Assembly: GCA_029781135.1 (NCBI GenBank)
Contig: JAKOXH010000001.1
Span: forward strand, 46,325-110,324
Direction of reading: 5' to 3'
Origin: Planctomycetota bacterium
Lineage (GTDB): Bacteria; Planctomycetota; Planctomycetia; Pirellulales; Lacipirellulaceae
Length of the DNA: 64,000 nucleotides
Shown here: positions 1 to 9,811 of the stretch, one piece after another
Layout: each line of letters starts with the position of its first letter
How positions within the stretch are numbered: the first letter of the stretch is position 1
Program-made: the position numbers and the translations under genes
The notes under the pieces: generated by a model
What the model saw: only the letters and a program-made list of their open reading frames with translations
Databases searched by the model: none
What the model was told of the DNA's origin: nothing

Positions 1-60
1 GGTTGGCAAACATATTCCGTTGTTTCTTACACCTCTCGCGGTCAGAACTGAAACGTTTTC

Positions 61-131
61 GTTTAACCCGGAGCCAACGGCGACGGAAGCACTTTGCGTA
101 CAACGCCGTCGCCGTTGGCTCCGGGTTAAAC
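61..131. repeat. 71-bp element with perfect 26-bp inverted arms
   Basis: The left arm (61-86, beginning GTTTAACCCGGAGCC) is the exact reverse complement of the right arm (106-131), with a 19-base centre. It would form a strong cruciform or RNA hairpin. No open frame of convincing length covers it. It resembles the two-armed REPIN-like elements elsewhere in this window, but with a different arm sequence. Confidence 0.85.
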
Positions 132-210
132 AATTCAGTCGCACCCGTGTACGGTATAACATGCGACACATCCACACTAAGGAATGACTCAAGAATAACT
201 TCCGCACTTC

Positions 211-435
211 TTACGCCGCAGGCGTTTCACTCCACAGCCCAGCGTCGCTCCGAGTCTTCGAGGAGCGCACGCTGGGTGACCGGTTGTGAATGAACCCGGT
301 TACGCCGAAGGCGTTATACATCCGTCACGGTGTGTGTAACGCTTTCAGCGTAAACGAACTCGCGTGGCGGCGTTACCCAGCGTGCGCCGCTGCGCGTCGA
401 CGCTGGGCTGTGGTGTGAAACGCCTACGGCGTAGA
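211..435. repeat. Long imperfect inverted repeat (about 225 bp)
   Basis: The stretch around 211-281 (GCCGCAGGCGTTTCAC, CCACAGCCCAGCGTCG, GCGCACGCTGGGTGAC) is matched in reverse complement by 371-435 (CGTTACCCAGCGTGCGC, CGACGCTGGGCTGTGG, GTGAAACGCCTACGGCG). The centre contains smaller paired pieces. No gene is visible. It looks like a non-autonomous inverted-repeat element or two nested insertions. Confidence 0.6.
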
Positions 436-703
436 ACCGATCCCGAAGTTATTTTTGAGTTGTTCCTAACACTAGCAGCGTGTTGAAAACGGCCCTTGCG
501 AGCGATTTGGTATCACGGTGTTGTTTGGGAAGATAACTTCATGCTTTCCACCCCAGACGAATATCGCGCACAGTATGCCGACCAGGAAGCCAAGGCAGAC
601 TCGCCGCGGACGCCGGGGCCAGTGGTCGCGGCGTTTTGCTTTCGCGGGTAAGCTATACTTGAAGGAATGTGCCTACGAGCAAATTTGGTCCCTGGACGCC
701 ACG
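436..703. other. Non-coding leader upstream of ppx/gppA
   Basis: I see no gene here. At 478-507 there is a fragment (GTGTTGAAAACGG, then TTGCGAGCGA) resembling the ends of the repeat copies at 57677-57764 and 59613-59702, probably a decayed relic. The reading frame of the following gene stays open back to 518, but that extension has no family-like sequence. Confidence 0.4.
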
Positions 704-2335
704 ATGGCAGCTTCAAATCTCAATTCTTCTTCCGCGACACCTGGCGCGCGCATTGCCGCGATTGACGTCGGGTCGAACAGCATTCGGCTCGTCGTGGCCG
801 AGGTATTGCCGTCGGGCGGGTACCGAGTGCTGGATGAAGAACGGGAGAACACGCGGTTGGCGGCGGCGCTCGCCAAGACTGGGCAGCTCGATCCGAAGGC
901 GGCTGACGCGACGGTGACCGTGCTCCGCAATTTTCTTTCCATCGCCAACGGTTACGGCGTGAGTCAGTTGCGCGCGATTGGCACGAGCGCGCTGCGCGAT
1001 GCCGAGGACGGCCCCGAGTTTTGCGACCGCGTGCGGAAGGACCTCAAGCTCTCGATCGAGGTGATTTCGGCGAATGAGGAAGCGCGGCTAGCATTCCTAA
1101 GTGTGGCCCGGGCGTTCGATATTTCGGGCCGCAAGGTGGCGGTGGCCGACATCGGCGGCGGCAGTACGGAAATTGTGTTGGCGTCGAGCGGGCTGGTTGA
1201 CCAGGTGTACGAAACGCGGCTCGGAGCCGTGCGCGTGTCCGAGCGCTGCGGCACCACGGGCAAGGTGAGCGATAAGCGTGTCGTCGAGCTGCGCGATTTT
1301 CTCGATCGCGAGCTCAAAAAGGAAATTGGCCGACCGCCGTTCGTGCCCGATATGTTGTTCGGCACCGGCGGCACGTTCACGGCGCTGGCGTCGATCATCA
1401 TGGCCCAACAAGGAATCGCCGGCCAACCGATGTGGGGCTTTCGCGTGACGCGGCCGCAAATACGTCACCTGGTGGCCGACCTGGCGAACATGTCGCTCGT
1501 GCAGCGGTGCAAAGTGCCCGGACTCACGCCGCAACGGGCCGATATCATTGTGGCCGGGCTGGCGATTATCGAACGCATCATGCGGCAGTTGCAGGTGAAT
1601 GTGGTGCAGGTCCACACGCGTGGGGTGCGAGATGGCCTCTTGCTCACGATGGTCCAGCAATCGCCCACGCCGCCGGCGGTGCCGGCCGAGGAGCGTCGGG
1701 CGGCCGTCGAGGAATTTGCCAAGAACTGTGGTGAGGATTTGCCGCATGCACGCCATGTTGCCCGCATCGCCGGCGAATTGTGGCAGCAGTTGGCTGGGCC
1801 GCTCAACTTGAAGGCGGATGATCGCGAGCTCATCGAATCGGCTGCACTCGTGGCGAACGTTGGTTACCTAATCAACTTCGAGGGGCACCACAAGCACAGC
1901 TACCACCTCATCGTGAATAGTGAACTGCCAGGCTTCGAGCGGCGACAATTGCAGGTCTTGGCGAATGTCGCCCGCTACCACCGCGGGGCCGATCCTAAAA
2001 AGAAGCACGAGAACTTTTCCGATTTATCGCTTGAAGATCAGCAGCGCGTGCGGGCCTTGGCGGCGATATTGCGACTGGCGCTCGCGCTCGATCGCACGCA
2101 TCAGCAGAACGTGGGCGATGTGCGGGCTCGCGTGACCGAGGATGCGGTGCGGATCGTCATTCAATCCCAAGGCGATACGCAAGTCGACGTGTGGGCGGCC
2201 GAACGCAAGGTCGAACTATTCGAAAAAGTATTCGGCCGGCAGGTGCGATTCATCGCGCGAAACGCCAATAGCCCCAAGCGCCGCCGGCGCAGTTCCCACG
2301 CCACCAAGCGCGCAACGCCGAAGCGGCAGCAGTAA
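704..2335 (+). CDS. Ppx/GppA phosphatase with C-terminal HD-like domain
   Basis: Exopolyphosphatase or guanosine pentaphosphatase family enzyme (543 residues) that hydrolyses polyphosphate or pppGpp, cytosolic. The N-terminal actin-like ATPase fold shows IAAIDVGSNSIRLVV near residue 17, the GGGSTE phosphate loop near residue 151 and FGTGGTFTALA later. The C-terminal third has the helical HD-type pattern (HARHVARIAGELW, GHHKHSYHL) seen in long Ppx proteins. The frame is open to 518, but the first 62 codons do not resemble the family, so I chose the ATG at 704, just before MAASNLN. The lysine/arginine-rich tail is typical. Sequence cannot separate Ppx from GppA activity. Confidence 0.9.
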   Translation: MAASNLNSSSATPGARIAAIDVGSNSIRLVVAEVLPSGGYRVLDEERENTRLAAALAKTGQLDPKAADATVTVLRNFLSIANGYGVSQLRAIGTSALRDAEDGPEFCDRVRKDLKLSIEVISANEEARLAFLSVARAFDISGRKVAVADIGGGSTEIVLASSGLVDQVYETRLGAVRVSERCGTTGKVSDKRVVELRDFLDRELKKEIGRPPFVPDMLFGTGGTFTALASIIMAQQGIAGQPMWGFRVTRPQIRHLVADLANMSLVQRCKVPGLTPQRADIIVAGLAIIERIMRQLQVNVVQVHTRGVRDGLLLTMVQQSPTPPAVPAEERRAAVEEFAKNCGEDLPHARHVARIAGELWQQLAGPLNLKADDRELIESAALVANVGYLINFEGHHKHSYHLIVNSELPGFERRQLQVLANVARYHRGADPKKKHENFSDLSLEDQQRVRALAAILRLALALDRTHQQNVGDVRARVTEDAVRIVIQSQGDTQVDVWAAERKVELFEKVFGRQVRFIARNANSPKRRRRSSHATKRATPKRQQ

Positions 2336-2371
2336 CTTTGTTCGCAGGTAGTTTGTGACAGTTGATTTCGT

Positions 2372-2469
2372 GGGTGGCATACCCCCGCTCGCGCCAGCAT
2401 GCTCACGCGAAACCGGCACGCTTTGGCGCGAGCGTGGGCATGTCTCTGTTTCGCGAGAGCATGGCACCC
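2372..2469. repeat. GGGTGGCAT...GCACCC inverted-repeat element, copy 1
   Basis: A 98-bp element with ends GGGTGGCAT and ATGGCACCC and inner inverted segments (CATGCTCACGCGAAAC / GTTTCGCGAGAGCATG). Related copies lie at 4547-4644, 21988-22086, 44895-44978 and 55154-55237. This copy is in the gap between the convergent ppx and GH127 genes. Confidence 0.85.
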
Positions 2470-2499
2470 CTAGATTCGAACATCATGGATCACTCGTGT

Positions 2500-4494
2500 C
2501 TAATCCCGCTTTAGCCACAGGATCATTTCACCGGGGCCGCGGTTCGCCCAGGCGTAGTAGGGGATCGCAGTGAATGGCACGTGACCACCGGTTTCAGTCT
2601 TATTGTCCGGCTGTTGTGCATCACGATGGGTGGTGCCTTCGATCACTTGAACGCCGCCGAGCAAATTCGGCTGGAAGTTAGTTTTCAATTCCGCGGCGTC
2701 GGCCAGCGCCAAATCGAGCACTTTGCCGCCCTGCACTTCCGGCCATTCGATGCAATAGACCACGGGGCCACGCATGATGGCGACGCGACCACGGTCGGCC
2801 TCCACCTTGTCATTGGCAACGACGCGGCGAATCGGCATGGGCAGATTCAGCGTCAGCACATCGCCCGCTTTCCATTCGCGATCGACCGTTGCGTAGCCGT
2901 GCTCGACGTTTGTGGCGATGGGCTTGCCATTGACTTCAATAGCGAATTGCTCATCGGCTTTGTCGGCGAATCGATACAGATCGCTGGCGAACGCCTCGCC
3001 GCGTGCCCAGCCGGGGATGCGGAGCTTCACTGCAATTTTCTGCCCAGCCGTTTGCGGCTTCAGTTTGATTTCGATGCGGCCGTCCCACGGGTACCGCGTG
3101 GTTTGCTCAATCGTTGCTTTGCCGTCGGCCAGCGCGACATCGGCCGTGCCGGCGGCGTAAAGGTTGACATACAATGCGTTCTCGTGCGTGGCGTACGCAT
3201 AACCGGGCACCGAGGGGATGAACCGGCAGATGTTCGTCGGACAGCAAGCACAATCGAACCATTTGCTGCGCGAGTATTTGCCCTTCGAGGCCAGCGGATT
3301 GGGATAGAAGAAGGTCTTGCCATCGAGCGCGACGCCGGACGCGACGCCATTGAATAGCGAGCGTTCGAGCATGTCGATGAACTTCCCGTCGCCGTGCAGC
3401 AGGAACATGCGGTAGTTCCAGAAGCAAGTGGCGAGGTTGGCACACGTTTCGGCATACGCGGTGTCGTTGGGCAACTCGTAATCCTTGCCGAACGCTTCGC
3501 CCGAGGAGGTCGAGCCAATCGCCCCGGTGACATACGTCTTTCGCTCGAAGACGCTCGCCCATAGGCGGTCGACGGTGGATTTTAGCGTGGCGTCCTCCGT
3601 GAGCGTGGCGACATCGGTGGCGGCAGCGTACAGGTACATCGCCCGCACGGCGTGGCCAACCGCTTCCTGCTGATCGACAAGCGGTCGATGGTCCAGCAGG
3701 TTCTCACCCCACAGGTTGGGTCGATCGTCGCTCGGCCGACCACGGACGTTCAAAAAGAATTTGGCCAGGTTGAGGTAGCGCTCGTCGCCGGTGGCGCGGT
3801 ACAGCTTCACCAAGGCCAGTTCGACCTCGGGGTGTCCGGGCGGCACTTCCATTTTGCCGGGGCCGAACGTGGCGACCAACAGGTCGGCACTTTTCTTGGC
3901 GATGTTCAAGAAGTGCGGGTCGCCAGTCCCTTCCCAATCGGCGACGGCCGCTTCGTACAGATGGCCCAGGTTGTACAGCTCGTGGCTCTCCTGCTCGGAT
4001 AGCCATTTCTTGTTGTTGCGCGGAATGCAGCAGCGGATTGGATTCGGCTTGGCGATGCGGTCGCGCGACGTCCATTCGGTGTAGAGATAGCCATCCGGCT
4101 CCTGCGCCTTGCCGACCCACTCGATGAGTTGCTTCATGTAGGCCGCGAGTTTGGGGTCGGGATGCGTCATCAATGAGTAGGCCGCGCCTTCCATGACCTT
4201 GTAAACATCGCTGTCGTTGAACCCGGCCATGCCGGTCCACTTGGCTTGCGAGAGGTTGGCCGCGACCTTGAAGTTTTCGATGCGGCCCGTCTCTTCGCAC
4301 AGTTGGAACGAAGCGGGAATCGTGGCGGTGCGATTCACTTCGAGCCGCGGCGCCCAGAAAACATCATTCAAATGCACGACGTGCGCCGGCACGGGGCGGA
4401 TGGGGTAATCATGCGGCGGCTCAGCGGCGGATAGGAAATTGCTGAATGGTGATAGTGCGGTTGCGGCAGCGAATAGGACGGGTAGCTTATACAT
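2500..4494 (-). CDS. Secreted GH127-family beta-L-arabinofuranosidase-like protein (DUF1680)
   Basis: Predicted exported glycoside hydrolase of 664 residues, likely releasing beta-linked L-arabinofuranose from plant or algal glycans. The start at 4494 gives a signal peptide (MYKLPVLFAAATALSPF...LSAAEPP). Family hallmarks are visible: an (alpha/alpha)-barrel pattern, Glu333 in SSGEAFG, Glu349 and Cys351 in AYAETCANL, and the Cys417-Cys418 pair in DCACCPTN. In characterised GH127 enzymes these correspond to the acid/base, zinc ligands and catalytic cysteine. The frame is open upstream to 4617, but that part is encoded by a repeat (4547-4644) and is not native sequence. Exact substrate is inferred from the family only. 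Confidence 0.88.
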   Translation of the reverse strand: MYKLPVLFAAATALSPFSNFLSAAEPPHDYPIRPVPAHVVHLNDVFWAPRLEVNRTATIPASFQLCEETGRIENFKVAANLSQAKWTGMAGFNDSDVYKVMEGAAYSLMTHPDPKLAAYMKQLIEWVGKAQEPDGYLYTEWTSRDRIAKPNPIRCCIPRNNKKWLSEQESHELYNLGHLYEAAVADWEGTGDPHFLNIAKKSADLLVATFGPGKMEVPPGHPEVELALVKLYRATGDERYLNLAKFFLNVRGRPSDDRPNLWGENLLDHRPLVDQQEAVGHAVRAMYLYAAATDVATLTEDATLKSTVDRLWASVFERKTYVTGAIGSTSSGEAFGKDYELPNDTAYAETCANLATCFWNYRMFLLHGDGKFIDMLERSLFNGVASGVALDGKTFFYPNPLASKGKYSRSKWFDCACCPTNICRFIPSVPGYAYATHENALYVNLYAAGTADVALADGKATIEQTTRYPWDGRIEIKLKPQTAGQKIAVKLRIPGWARGEAFASDLYRFADKADEQFAIEVNGKPIATNVEHGYATVDREWKAGDVLTLNLPMPIRRVVANDKVEADRGRVAIMRGPVVYCIEWPEVQGGKVLDLALADAAELKTNFQPNLLGGVQVIEGTTHRDAQQPDNKTETGGHVPFTAIPYYAWANRGPGEMILWLKRD

Positions 4495-4546
4495 ATAGTG
4501 TGCATCTCCATTCGGCAGTCGTAATAGTTTGTGATGTGCGACGTTA

Positions 4547-4644
4547 GGGTGGCATGCTCTCGCGAAACAGGGACATGCCCACGCTCGCGTTGGAGCTTGA
4601 ATGTTTCGCGTGAGCATGCTGGCGCGAGCGAGGGCATGCCACCC
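4547..4644. repeat. GGGTGGCATGC...GCATGCCACCC inverted-repeat element, copy 2
   Basis: A 98-bp copy with perfect end repeats GGGTGGCATGC / GCATGCCACCC, directly upstream of the GH127 gene in its leader region. It is the same length as copy 1 and close in sequence, but in the opposite orientation. Confidence 0.88.
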
Positions 4645-4678
4645 ATGAGCTCAACCGACACAACTCACGAGGGAGCAG

Positions 4679-5227
4679 TCAGAAAAACGCGTCCCACGCG
4701 AGGATGACGAGCATTATCGCGCCGGCGGCCAGTTTGCCGATAGTACCCCAAATGCGGCCCGCGAAGGCCCCACGCCCGACGGCCAGGCGATGCTCTTCCG
4801 GCTGACCTTTCCAGCCTTCGCCGACGTAAGCCCCGGCGAACGCCCCGGCCGCGCCGCCGACAAGGGCCATCACGAACGAGCCAACGACCGGCACCGGTGT
4901 GCCAACCATCAGGCCGAGCATGCTGCCGACGATGGCGCCCACCATCGAAAGTGCCACGCCGCGTTTACTTGCACCCTGTTTGGCCGCACCGGCGGCACTA
5001 GCCCCAAACTCAAACACCTCGCCAAGAATGGCGATGCCCGCGAGCACGGCGACGGTCGTCCAAGTGACGCCGCGGCCAGCATCGACGGGAGTGAGCCAGG
5101 CGAACAGTGCGGCCAGGCCGACAATGAACCAGTTGCCGGGCAGCGTCACGAGCGTCGTGAGCCACGCGGCGCAGCTGGCCAGCAAGAGTAAGGCAGCCCA
5201 CAGGTAGTATAGCCAGGCGGCATTCAA
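4679..5227 (-). CDS. DUF456 family membrane protein
   Basis: Small integral membrane protein of 182 residues with about four hydrophobic segments and glycine/alanine-rich helices (VGAIVGSMLGLMVGTPVPVVGSF, ALVGGAAGAFAGAYVGE), the typical DUF456 composition. Its role is unknown. The start at 5227 puts the first membrane helix at the extreme N-terminus (MNAAWLYYLWAALLLLASC). It stands alone between the GH127 gene and a toxin-antitoxin pair. Confidence 0.75.
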   Translation of the reverse strand: MNAAWLYYLWAALLLLASCAAWLTTLVTLPGNWFIVGLAALFAWLTPVDAGRGVTWTTVAVLAGIAILGEVFEFGASAAGAAKQGASKRGVALSMVGAIVGSMLGLMVGTPVPVVGSFVMALVGGAAGAFAGAYVGEGWKGQPEEHRLAVGRGAFAGRIWGTIGKLAAGAIMLVILAWDAFF

Positions 5228-5275
5228 AGTGGCTCACCTTCCATTGACCTCAAGTGCATAATTCAACCGACTGAA

Positions 5276-5677
5276 TTATCCGTCCGAACACTGGTACATT
5301 TTCGATCTGATCCAGTTGATCAATTCCACTTCGTCTAGCGACCTGTCGGCGACGCCCATCGCTGTTTGGTATTTTTCTTCCTCGTTTGCATCCAAATCAT
5401 AGCCATTGAGGATAAGGAACATACATCCGACCACGTAACCGGTACGCTTGTTTCCATCAACGAATGGATGGTTCTTGATGATGCCACACATATAGGCTGC
5501 CGCCAACGCGGCCAAATCGGGCGCAGTTCGACTGTAATGAAACAGGTTTCGCGGTCGTGTCAAAGCAGAAGAGAGTAACCCCGGATCGCGTACGCCCGCC
5601 AAACCGCCATGCGCAGCTAATTGCCGCTGGTGCACAATGGCGACGGCCGCGTCCTTGAGCCAGCGAGGTTCTTGCAT
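5276..5677 (-). CDS. doc: Doc-type Fic domain toxin (death-on-curing family)
   Basis: 133-residue Fic-fold protein. The active-site loop HPFVDGNKRTG matches the Doc/Fic motif HPFx[D/E]GN[K/R]R. Doc of phage P1 phosphorylates elongation factor Tu and halts translation. It lies 14 bp downstream of an AbrB-type antitoxin gene on the same strand, the usual antitoxin-first order. All motif residues are present, so it is probably active. The substrate is inferred by analogy with P1 Doc. Confidence 0.88.
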   Translation of the reverse strand: MQEPRWLKDAAVAIVHQRQLAAHGGLAGVRDPGLLSSALTRPRNLFHYSRTAPDLAALAAAYMCGIIKNHPFVDGNKRTGYVVGCMFLILNGYDLDANEEEKYQTAMGVADRSLDEVELINWIRSKMYQCSDG

Positions 5678-5691
5678 GGCAGATGTTCGAC

Positions 5692-5916
5692 TTATTCCGC
5701 TAGTCGCTTGAGCACCCCGGCATCCCGCTGCATCACTCGTTCAGCAATCGCAAGTTGCTCCTCAAGTTCCGGATCATACGGGCTAAGTTCGACGCCATTG
5801 GGTGTTTCGACGACCTGTAGTTTATCGCCAGAGCGGACGCGGAGTTTCTCCAACACTTCCGGAGGAAGCAGAATGGCGGTTGAAGCACCAATTTCGGTCA
5901 GTGTGACAGTAGTCAT
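5692..5916 (-). CDS. AbrB/MazE-type antitoxin
   Basis: 74-residue protein with a SpoVT-AbrB swapped-hairpin N-terminus (TVTLTEIGASTAILLPPEVLEKLRVRSGDKLQVVETPNGVEL) and an acidic helical tail (DPELEEQLAIAERVMQRDAGVLKRLAE) suited to capping the toxin. It precedes doc by 14 bp and should bind and autoregulate the operon promoter upstream of 5916. Doc is classically paired with Phd; an AbrB partner is a common alternative. Confidence 0.85.
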   Translation of the reverse strand: MTTVTLTEIGASTAILLPPEVLEKLRVRSGDKLQVVETPNGVELSPYDPELEEQLAIAERVMQRDAGVLKRLAE

Positions 5917-6055
5917 GTGCGTACCTGTTTTCCGTATTATAGCATCTGCCTCAAACTGAGGAAATCAACGACTGCTGCCGCATTAAGGAGTGACTGCACC
6001 AGTTAGAAGTTCGCGAGAATATTGACCGAAGGCTTTTCTGCCGGAACGCAGTTGA

Positions 6056-7723
6056 TCACCTCTGCACCACGGTCTTACTCATCCGTTCGGCCAGGCGTGC
6101 CAGCGCTCGGCTACAGTCGGTGGGGTCGATGAGCACTTGAAGTAGGCTGGGGCCGGTGGGGTCGGTCCAGGCGGCGTTGAGGGCGGCGTCGAATTCGCTC
6201 TCGGTGCGAATGAGATAGCCTTTGCCGCCGCCCAGCAGTTCGGGCAAGCGATGGAACTGCCACGGCGGGATGTCGTTGAACTTCCAGTCGCCAGGGTGGA
6301 GCAGGCGTTCGGTGCCGTAGCCTTGATTGTCGAGGACGATGACGACCGTCGGGAATTCGTGGCGAACAAGATTCGAGAACTCCATGCCCGTCATTTGGAA
6401 TGCGCCGTCGCCGACGATCGCCACGACGCGGGCCTCGGGCCGCGCCACGTGGACGCCGAGCGCGGCCGGCACCGCAAACCCCATCGACGTGTAATACGCC
6501 GGACTGATGAATTCCGTCTTGCCGCGGGTGGTGAGCTCAGTCGCGCCGAACAGTGAATCACCGACATCGGCAATTACCACGGTGTTGTCGTCGAGTTGCT
6601 CGTCGAGCCGATCCATCAGCCGCGTGACCGTGATGCGATCGTTCGGCCGCAGTGTGAATGGTTCCTTCCAAAACTCGGTGGATGCTTTCGGAGTGGGCTT
6701 CCTGGGTTTCGGCTGGCGGGCCAAGAGTTCCCGCACAAAGTCGTCCAGTTGTACATCATGGTAATGATGGTACCGCACGCGGCAGTCTTCGCTGGTGACG
6801 TAGATGCAGTCGCCCAGGTCGAGTTCGGCCGTGTAGATGCCGAGGTTGATATCGGTCATGAACGTGCCCAGCATGAGGACGCAGTCGCTCGCCTCGACGT
6901 ACTTGGTGATCTCGTCGTGGCCGAGCGCACCCTCGTATAGGCCCATGTAGAGCGGGTGCGTTTCGGGCACGACGCCTTTGCCCAGCATCGTGGCGGCCAT
7001 CGGGATGCCGGAGGCTTCCGAAAGTTTGATCGCTTCCTCTTGCAAGCCGAAGCGATGGATCTCGACGCCGAGCAACAACACCGGTTGCCGCGCATTTTCG
7101 ATGCGTCGCACGGTTTCATCGACCGCTTCGGCGAGCGCCCGCGTGTCGCTGAGCACGTCCGGCTGTTTGTACGGCGGTGAAGTCTCAGGCCGCACGTGGA
7201 CCATGTCGCGGGGAATTTCAATGTATACGGGCCGTTTGTACCGCGCGCACGTGGCCAGTACGCGATCAATCTCGCTGAACGCCCGCAGCGGGTCGCTGAG
7301 TTCCGTGCCGGCGACGCAGAGTTTTTCGAACACATCGTACTGCGTGCGAAAGTTGCGGACCATGTGGTGCAGGAGCGGGTTGTGTACGCGTTCGCGCAAC
7401 CCAGGAGACCCAGTAATAACGACCACCGGCGACTTCTCGGCATACGCCCCGGCAATCGAATTGCACACGCTCAGGCCGCCGACGCAGTAAGTAACGCAAA
7501 GCGCGCCCATGCCATTGACGCGAGCATACGCATCGGCCGCGAAGCCGGCACAATCTTCACGCGTGCAGCCGATGACTCGTAGCGGGCTTTGTTCGAGCAT
7601 CGTATAGAATGACAGAACGTAGTCGCCCGGGATGCCGAAGACATCGCGGATGCCGTAATCTTGAAGCCGGCGAAGTAGGTATTCGCCGATGGACCAGGTC
7701 GAGACGTTTTCGTGTTGTGTCAT
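6056..7723 (-). CDS. Thiamine-diphosphate 2-oxoacid decarboxylase (pyruvate/indolepyruvate decarboxylase type)
   Basis: Cytosolic 555-residue ThDP enzyme, probably a non-oxidative decarboxylase of a 2-oxoacid such as pyruvate, indolepyruvate or a branched-chain keto acid, giving an aldehyde. The Glu that activates ThDP is in the N-terminal [16 protein letters not shown]. The decarboxylase-type His pair is in [11 protein letters not shown]. The ThDP/Mg motif runs from GDGAFQMTG to LDNQGYGTE. This HH pair argues for decarboxylase rather than acetolactate synthase. It is transcribed divergently from the antiporter at 7985. The specific substrate cannot be read from sequence. Confidence 0.87.
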   Translation of the reverse strand: MTQHENVSTWSIGEYLLRRLQDYGIRDVFGIPGDYVLSFYTMLEQSPLRVIGCTREDCAGFAADAYARVNGMGALCVTYCVGGLSVCNSIAGAYAEKSPVVVITGSPGLRERVHNPLLHHMVRNFRTQYDVFEKLCVAGTELSDPLRAFSEIDRVLATCARYKRPVYIEIPRDMVHVRPETSPPYKQPDVLSDTRALAEAVDETVRRIENARQPVLLLGVEIHRFGLQEEAIKLSEASGIPMAATMLGKGVVPETHPLYMGLYEGALGHDEITKYVEASDCVLMLGTFMTDINLGIYTAELDLGDCIYVTSEDCRVRYHHYHDVQLDDFVRELLARQPKPRKPTPKASTEFWKEPFTLRPNDRITVTRLMDRLDEQLDDNTVVIADVGDSLFGATELTTRGKTEFISPAYYTSMGFAVPAALGVHVARPEARVVAIVGDGAFQMTGMEFSNLVRHEFPTVVIVLDNQGYGTERLLHPGDWKFNDIPPWQFHRLPELLGGGKGYLIRTESEFDAALNAAWTDPTGPSLLQVLIDPTDCSRALARLAERMSKTVVQR

Positions 7724-7984
7724 GGCTGGTTAATTTTCCAATGGCAGGAACGTGGTCGACCAATTGCGTGGCATTATACGCCACGGCAATTCGTATTACG
7801 TCGGCATTTCGCGAAACGGTTGCAAGCTGTCTTGCCATTGTCGCGTAGCTGGATCGACAGGTGCCGCTTCTTGGGCTGCCGTCGGCAACTTCACGATTCC
7901 ACCCCGCGAATGGACTTTCCGCCTGCTATTGACTGCCCTTTGCCTGCCGCGCGACAATTCTCCTGCATCCTCGGAACAAATTGC

Positions 7985-9436
7985 ATGCAGCACGATGTAA
8001 AGCGCAGCGAACATTCATCAAGCCAAATAGAACTGCTTGGTCCGCCGACATGGCGTTTCGCGCTGACTTACGCGGTCATCACGGTGGTCATTGTCGGTCT
8101 GATTCTGGCGGTGCTGCGCTACGGTCACACGCTGGCGCCTGTCACGGCCGAAACGCCCCATAAAGTTACCAAAGTGGGCGTCCATGAACTCAGCACGCTC
8201 TATCACGTGCTGCTCGCCTTGGTTTCAATTCTGCTGCTCGGGCGTTGGGTGGGTAAACTGTTCGTGTACTTTGGCCAGCCGCGGGTCATCGGCGAGATTC
8301 TTGCCGGCATCATGTTGGGGCCATCCTTATTAGGCCAAATCTGGCCTACCGCCCAGCATTTTGTGCTGCCGGCCGAGGTCGCGCCCTATCTGAAAATCAT
8401 TGCTGAAATCGGCGTGATCCTCTACATGTTCCTCGTGGGCCTGGAACTCAACGCCGGCCTCATCCGTGCTCAGGCACACGCGACGGTTGTCATTTCAAAC
8501 ACGAGTATCCTGGTGCCGTTCCTGCTGGGCTCGATCTTGGCGCTGTGGCTATATCCGCACTTGGCATTGCCCGGCACGCCGTTTGTAAGTTTCGCACTAT
8601 TCCTCGGCATCGCGATGTCGATCACCGCGTTTCCTGTGTTAGCACGCATTCTCACCGACCGCCAAATGGATAAGACCGAACTGGGCGTCATTGCGCTGAG
8701 TTGTGCGGCGCTCAACGACGTAACGGCCTGGTGTCTGTTGGCATTCGTGGTCGGGGTTGCTCAAGCCACGATCGGCAATGCCATCTCAACCAATCTGTAT
8801 GCGGTTGTCTTTATCACGATCATGCTCGTCGTTGTGCGACCCATCGCGGCGCGAATCCTGGGCCAACATTCGGATACGCCGCCGCAACGCATGGCCGTGT
8901 GGGTGCTCGTGGCATTGTTGATTTCCGCGATGACCGCCGAATGGATCGGTATTCACGCGATCTTCGGCGCGTTCTTGCTGGGCGCCATCATTCCCCACGA
9001 TGCCGATGTGGCGATCGACTTCGACCACAAACTCGAAGACATCGTGAAAATTCTCCTTCTACCCGCGTTCTTTGCTTACACGGGGATGCGGACGCAAATC
9101 GGGCTTGTTTCCGGCTGGCAGGCCTGGGGCTTTACGGTGGCGATCATTCTCGTCGCCACGCTGGGCAAGTTCGGCGGCACCTGTGCAGCCGCCCGGTTCA
9201 CGGGCCTGAACTGGCACACGTCGACCGCGTTGGGCGTATTGATGAACACGCGCGGGCTGATGGAGCTCATCGTGCTCAATATCGGCTTGGAACTGGGCGT
9301 CATTTCACCGACGCTCTTCGCCATGATGGTGCTCATGGCGCTCGCCACGACCATCATCACCACGCCCGTGCTGCAGCTGCTCGCCGAAGGAAACCGCATG
9401 ACCGAGCCCAACGTCGACGACTACATGCTGGGGTGA
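7985..9436 (+). CDS. CPA2 family cation/proton antiporter (KefB/Nha-like)
   Basis: Inner-membrane monovalent cation:proton antiporter of about 483 residues with 11-13 hydrophobic segments. It has the CPA2 landmarks GQPRVIGEILAGIMLGPSLLG, LVGLELNAGLI and SMSITAFPVLARILTD, ending without the C-terminal RCK/TrkA domain of KefB/C. The frame is open upstream to 7712, overlapping the start of the divergent decarboxylase gene. The first 91 codons are not membrane-protein-like, so I place the start at the ATG 7985 (MQHDVKRSEHSS). An ATG at 7910 is an alternative. Confidence 0.87.
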   Translation: MQHDVKRSEHSSSQIELLGPPTWRFALTYAVITVVIVGLILAVLRYGHTLAPVTAETPHKVTKVGVHELSTLYHVLLALVSILLLGRWVGKLFVYFGQPRVIGEILAGIMLGPSLLGQIWPTAQHFVLPAEVAPYLKIIAEIGVILYMFLVGLELNAGLIRAQAHATVVISNTSILVPFLLGSILALWLYPHLALPGTPFVSFALFLGIAMSITAFPVLARILTDRQMDKTELGVIALSCAALNDVTAWCLLAFVVGVAQATIGNAISTNLYAVVFITIMLVVVRPIAARILGQHSDTPPQRMAVWVLVALLISAMTAEWIGIHAIFGAFLLGAIIPHDADVAIDFDHKLEDIVKILLLPAFFAYTGMRTQIGLVSGWQAWGFTVAIILVATLGKFGGTCAAARFTGLNWHTSTALGVLMNTRGLMELIVLNIGLELGVISPTLFAMMVLMALATTIITTPVLQLLAEGNRMTEPNVDDYMLG

Positions 9437-9517
9437 TAGCACGAGCAGTGCTCGCGATCGGAATACGCAATTTATTGATAACTTCGTTGCGAATAAAACC
9501 TATGGGAGGCATAAACC

Positions 9518-9624
9518 TGTGGGAGGCGTCTTCGACGCCGATGACGGCATCCAGTTTCCAGTGGAACACGCCATCGGCCTCAGAGAGGCCTCCCACAGCC
9601 CAATGGCTGCGCAGGTATCAATAG
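9518..9624. repeat. TGTGGGAGGC...GCCTCCCACA inverted-repeat element, copy 1
   Basis: Ends TGTGGGAGGCG and GGCCTCCCACA flank a core (CGCCGATGACGGCATCCA ... CGCCATCGGCCTCAGAGAGG), followed by a conserved tail CAATGGCTGCGCAGGTATCA. Copies are at 20562-20662 (reverse orientation) and 58078-58177. The rest of 9437-9811 shows no gene. Confidence 0.85.
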
Positions 9625-9811
9625 TTGCGACGGGCACAGCCGGTTCTTAACAATGCGAAGCGGCCGCGCCGCTTTTGGACCTCAAATTTCCGCCGCCGTG
9701 CTTGACATGAATCGTCGCACCTTATCTGTTGGATTATGTCGTTCATCGCCAGAATGATTTACAATCTGCCCCATGCAGATCTTCTCCTCTTTTCAAATAC
9801 ATGGAGTCTCT

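Noticed and set aside
518..703. 62-codon N-terminal extension of the Ppx/GppA frame
   Set aside because: The translation is Arg/Thr-rich with no family similarity; the ATG at 704 begins a normal Ppx N-terminus.
2581..3357. 258-codon open frame on the plus strand opposite the GH127 gene
   Set aside because: A GC-rich antisense shadow of a gene with clear catalytic motifs.
7712..7984. N-terminal extension of the antiporter frame overlapping the divergent decarboxylase gene
   Set aside because: It would overlap the other gene's start and is not membrane-protein-like; start placed at 7985.
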